From Pseudomonadota bacterium (lineage in GTDB: Bacteria; Pseudomonadota; Alphaproteobacteria; Sphingomonadales; Sphingomonadaceae): a stretch of DNA of 8,880 bases. Under the pieces are notes generated by a model, which saw only the letters and a program-made list of their open reading frames with translations, searched no databases and was not told the DNA's origin. Location of the stretch: assembly GCA_963205285.1 (NCBI GenBank), contig CAUJJQ010000003.1, forward strand, positions 1 through 8,880, given 5' to 3'. The position numbers were made by a program, and so were the translations under genes. Below are positions 6,826 through 8,880 of this stretch, piece after piece; the first letter of the stretch is position 1; the number at the start of each line of letters is the position of its first letter.

Positions 6826-6835
6826 CATCAGCGCC

Positions 6836-8209
6836 ATGAGCACCAGACAAGTTTCGAAAAGCAACGATCCCATCGTCGCCAATATTTCCGATCTTATCGC
6901 CCCTATGGCGGCGGGGGAAAAGCCGCGCACCCGCTGGCGGATCGGCACGGAACATGAGAAGCTGGTTTATCGAACCACCGACCTTCGCGCGCCAAGCTAT
7001 GACGAACCGGGCGGCATCCGCGATCTGTTGATGGCGCTTACCCGCTATGGATGGGAACCGATTGTCGAGGGCGGCAATGTTATCGCATTGGCGGGTGAGG
7101 ACGGCACAATCAGCCTCGAACCTGCAGGACAGCTTGAATTGTCGGGTGCGCCGGTGTGCAACCTGCACCAGACTTGTGCCGAAACCGGTCGCCATTTGAA
7201 ACAGGTCAAAGCGATTGGCGACGAACTTGGCCTCGGCTTTATGGGGCTTGGCATGTGGCCGGACAAAAGGCGCGATGAACTCCCCACCATGCCTAAGGGT
7301 CGATATGCCATCATGCTCGCCCATATGCCACGCGTCGGCAGCATGGGGCTCGACATGATGCTGCGCACCTGCACCATCCAGACCAACCTCGATTATTGTA
7401 GCGAGGCGAATATGGTGCAGAAATTCCGCGTATCGCTCGCGCTCCAACCGCTGGCGACCGCACTGTTCGCCAACAGCCCCTTTACCGAGGGGAAACCCAA
7501 CGGGTTTTTATCCTATCGCAGCCATATCTGGACAGACACCGACCCAGCGCGCACCGGCATGCTGCCCTTCGTATTTGACGATGGGTTCGGTTATGAACGC
7601 TACGCACAATATATGCTGAATGTGCCGATGTATTTCGTCTATCGCGACGGCAAATATATCGATGCTGCGGGGCAGAGTTTTCAGGATTTCATGGCGGGTA
7701 AACTGCCCGCCCTCCCCGGCGAACTGCCGACGTTGAGCGACTGGAATGACCATTTGTCCACCGCCTTTCCTGAAGTGCGGCTCAAAAGCTTTTTGGAAAT
7801 GCGTGGCGCGGACGGCGGTCCTTGGAACCGGATTTGCGCGCTGCCCGCCTTTTGGGTCGGCCTGCTTTATGACGATGTGGCGCTCGATGCCGCGTGGGAT
7901 GTGGTCAAAGACTGGAGTATAGAGGGGCAGCAGCAGTTGCGCGACGAAGTACCACGCCTTGCGCTCAACGCCCGCGCCCCTGATGGGCGGGCGCTGCGCG
8001 AAGTTGCCGCGCAAATCCTCGACATAGCGTCGGCAGGTTTGGCCGCGCGCGATGAGGTTAACTCGATGGGGGAGAATGAGGTTGGTTTCCTCAACCCCTT
8101 GCGCGAAATATTGGCCGATGGCCGGGTGCCTGCCGAACGCTTGCTCGACCGGTTTCACAGCGCGTGGGGCGGCAATATTGACCCAATCTACGGCGAAAAA
8201 AGCTTCTAG
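6836..8209 (+). CDS. gshA: Glutamate-cysteine ligase, plant/alphaproteobacterial type
   Basis: This cytoplasmic enzyme joins L-glutamate and L-cysteine with ATP to give gamma-glutamylcysteine, the first and limiting step of glutathione synthesis. The 457-residue product matches the length of bacterial members of the plant-type class (GCS2 fold). Visible signatures are GTEHEK at residues 37-42, SLEPAGQLELSGAP at 93-106, the TCTIQTNLDYCSEANMVQKF segment around 177-197, FANSPF at 211-216, and GYERYAQYMLNVPMYFVYRDG in the C-terminal half. The Glu residues of the first two motifs belong to the metal/ATP and glutamate sites in the family. The ATG at 6836 has no clear Shine-Dalgarno sequence. It lies 61 bp after the secreted DUF11 gene and ends 3 bp from the convergent methyltransferase-like gene. 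In plants the enzyme is redox-regulated through disulfides; whether this one is cannot be told from sequence alone. Confidence 0.95.
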   Translation: MSTRQVSKSNDPIVANISDLIAPMAAGEKPRTRWRIGTEHEKLVYRTTDLRAPSYDEPGGIRDLLMALTRYGWEPIVEGGNVIALAGEDGTISLEPAGQLELSGAPVCNLHQTCAETGRHLKQVKAIGDELGLGFMGLGMWPDKRRDELPTMPKGRYAIMLAHMPRVGSMGLDMMLRTCTIQTNLDYCSEANMVQKFRVSLALQPLATALFANSPFTEGKPNGFLSYRSHIWTDTDPARTGMLPFVFDDGFGYERYAQYMLNVPMYFVYRDGKYIDAAGQSFQDFMAGKLPALPGELPTLSDWNDHLSTAFPEVRLKSFLEMRGADGGPWNRICALPAFWVGLLYDDVALDAAWDVVKDWSIEGQQQLRDEVPRLALNARAPDGRALREVAAQILDIASAGLAARDEVNSMGENEVGFLNPLREILADGRVPAERLLDRFHSAWGGNIDPIYGEKSF

Positions 8210-8212
8210 CTG

Positions 8213-8880
8213 TCAGTTTACCGGCCCAACACGCGGATCAGGCTCCAACCGCACCATCGGACGCGCAAGACCGGAAAGGTGGCGAAACAGGCGCGGAACG
8301 GGTGCGTGATTTTGCGCCCATTCCCAATAGGCAGCATAGGCTGGATCGCCAAGCAGATGCTTTTCCTCTGTCTTGGCGCGCCAATAATATACACCGCTTA
8401 CCATCGCCAACAGCGTTACATTGCGCACCGCCTGGACCAAATTACCGTCCCACGGCAGCAACACCATCCCCGCCAGCCACCAATAGGCATTTTTGGCCAG
8501 ATAGGCTGGGTGGCGCGTCCATGCATATGGTCCATGGGTGATGATGCCGCGATGGGTCAGGTTGGAAAAACGCAGCCCAAATGCAACTGTCGCCCATGCA
8601 TAAATAACGCATAGCGCGACAAGTAGCCCTGCCCAGCCCCATGCCAATGCCATTGGTACATGGAAATATTGTCCCCAGACATACCAGCCGTGTGAAATGT
8701 CCCCCGTTGCGGCAAAGCCGGCTGAATCCTCCCCATAAAATAGCGGACCACCCGGGTTCATGAGCACAAAAGGCGGATAACAGATGAGCGCAGCCACCCA
8801 GCCCATGCCATAGGGGTTGGCAGTGCGGATATGCGCATCGAGCGGGCGCATCGTCAAAATATAGCCAACGGTCGCGAAAT
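8213..8880 (-). CDS. Isoprenylcysteine methyltransferase-like membrane protein, C-terminal part
   Basis: The frame ends with TGA at 8213 and is open to the right edge, so 221 residues are visible and the N-terminus is missing. An apparent TTG start at 8857 is not real evidence of a start, because the frame continues upstream as FATVGYILTMRPLDAH, part of a membrane segment. Several hydrophobic helices are seen (GWVAALICYPPFVLM, then LAWGWAGLLVALCVIYAW, later VTLLAMVSGVYYW). Between them is THGPYAWTRHPAYLAK, the G-P-Y-x-x-x-R-H-P-x-Y-L motif of the ICMT/PEMT family of SAM-dependent membrane methyltransferases, followed by EEKHLLGDPAYAAYW, the conserved Glu and Tyr region after it. The substrate is unknown: bacterial homologues act on lipids or small molecules, and protein prenylcysteine is unlikely. 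It converges on gshA with a 3-bp gap, leaving no room for a separate terminator. Confidence 0.8.
   Translation of the reverse strand, partial: FATVGYILTMRPLDAHIRTANPYGMGWVAALICYPPFVLMNPGGPLFYGEDSAGFAATGDISHGWYVWGQYFHVPMALAWGWAGLLVALCVIYAWATVAFGLRFSNLTHRGIITHGPYAWTRHPAYLAKNAYWWLAGMVLLPWDGNLVQAVRNVTLLAMVSGVYYWRAKTEEKHLLGDPAYAAYWEWAQNHAPVPRLFRHLSGLARPMVRLEPDPRVGPVN

Noticed and set aside
6767..7447. A 226-codon minus-strand frame opposite the 5' half of gshA
   Set aside because: gshA is unambiguous in this interval; the antisense frame shows no family motif and crosses the gshA promoter region.
7508..8158. A 216-codon minus-strand frame opposite the 3' half of gshA
   Set aside because: Same reasoning: it mirrors gshA codons and has no recognisable domain.

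Overview
The window looks like chromosomal housekeeping DNA from an alphaproteobacterium, most likely a sphingomonad (order Sphingomonadales, for example Sphingorhabdus, Sphingopyxis or a relative). This rests on the moderately high GC content, the style of the proteins, a plant-type glutamate-cysteine ligase next to rsmE and ubiA, and the general lack of strong Shine-Dalgarno sequences. The genus is a guess from recalled family features, not from a search.

Layout. Positions 1-3939 are all on the minus strand and read right to left: ubiA (ubiquinone ring prenylation), bamD (outer-membrane assembly lipoprotein), recN (DNA repair ATPase), and the first 147 codons of a GNAT/FR47-type acetyltransferase that runs off the left edge. 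recN and the acetyltransferase gene overlap by 8 bp; bamD and recN are 22 bp apart. From 3985 to 8209 the genes are on the plus strand: rsmE (16S rRNA m3U1498 methyltransferase), a 620-670 residue secreted beta-sandwich protein (P-domain plus DUF11-like modules), and gshA (first step of glutathione synthesis). A convergent minus-strand gene for an isoprenylcysteine methyltransferase-like membrane protein starts 3 bp after gshA ends and runs off the right edge.

The genes do not form one pathway. They are conserved core functions packed tightly, with one accessory-looking gene, the secreted DUF11 protein, placed between rsmE and gshA, which I recall as usual neighbours in alphaproteobacteria. 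That protein is the least understood part of the window: a signal peptide, four predicted beta-rich regions, six cysteines falling two per domain region, and no recognisable cell-surface anchor. I see no mobile element, CRISPR array, tRNA, rRNA, toxin-antitoxin pair or defence system, and no convincing wholly new system. There is no gene-free stretch over 300 bases.
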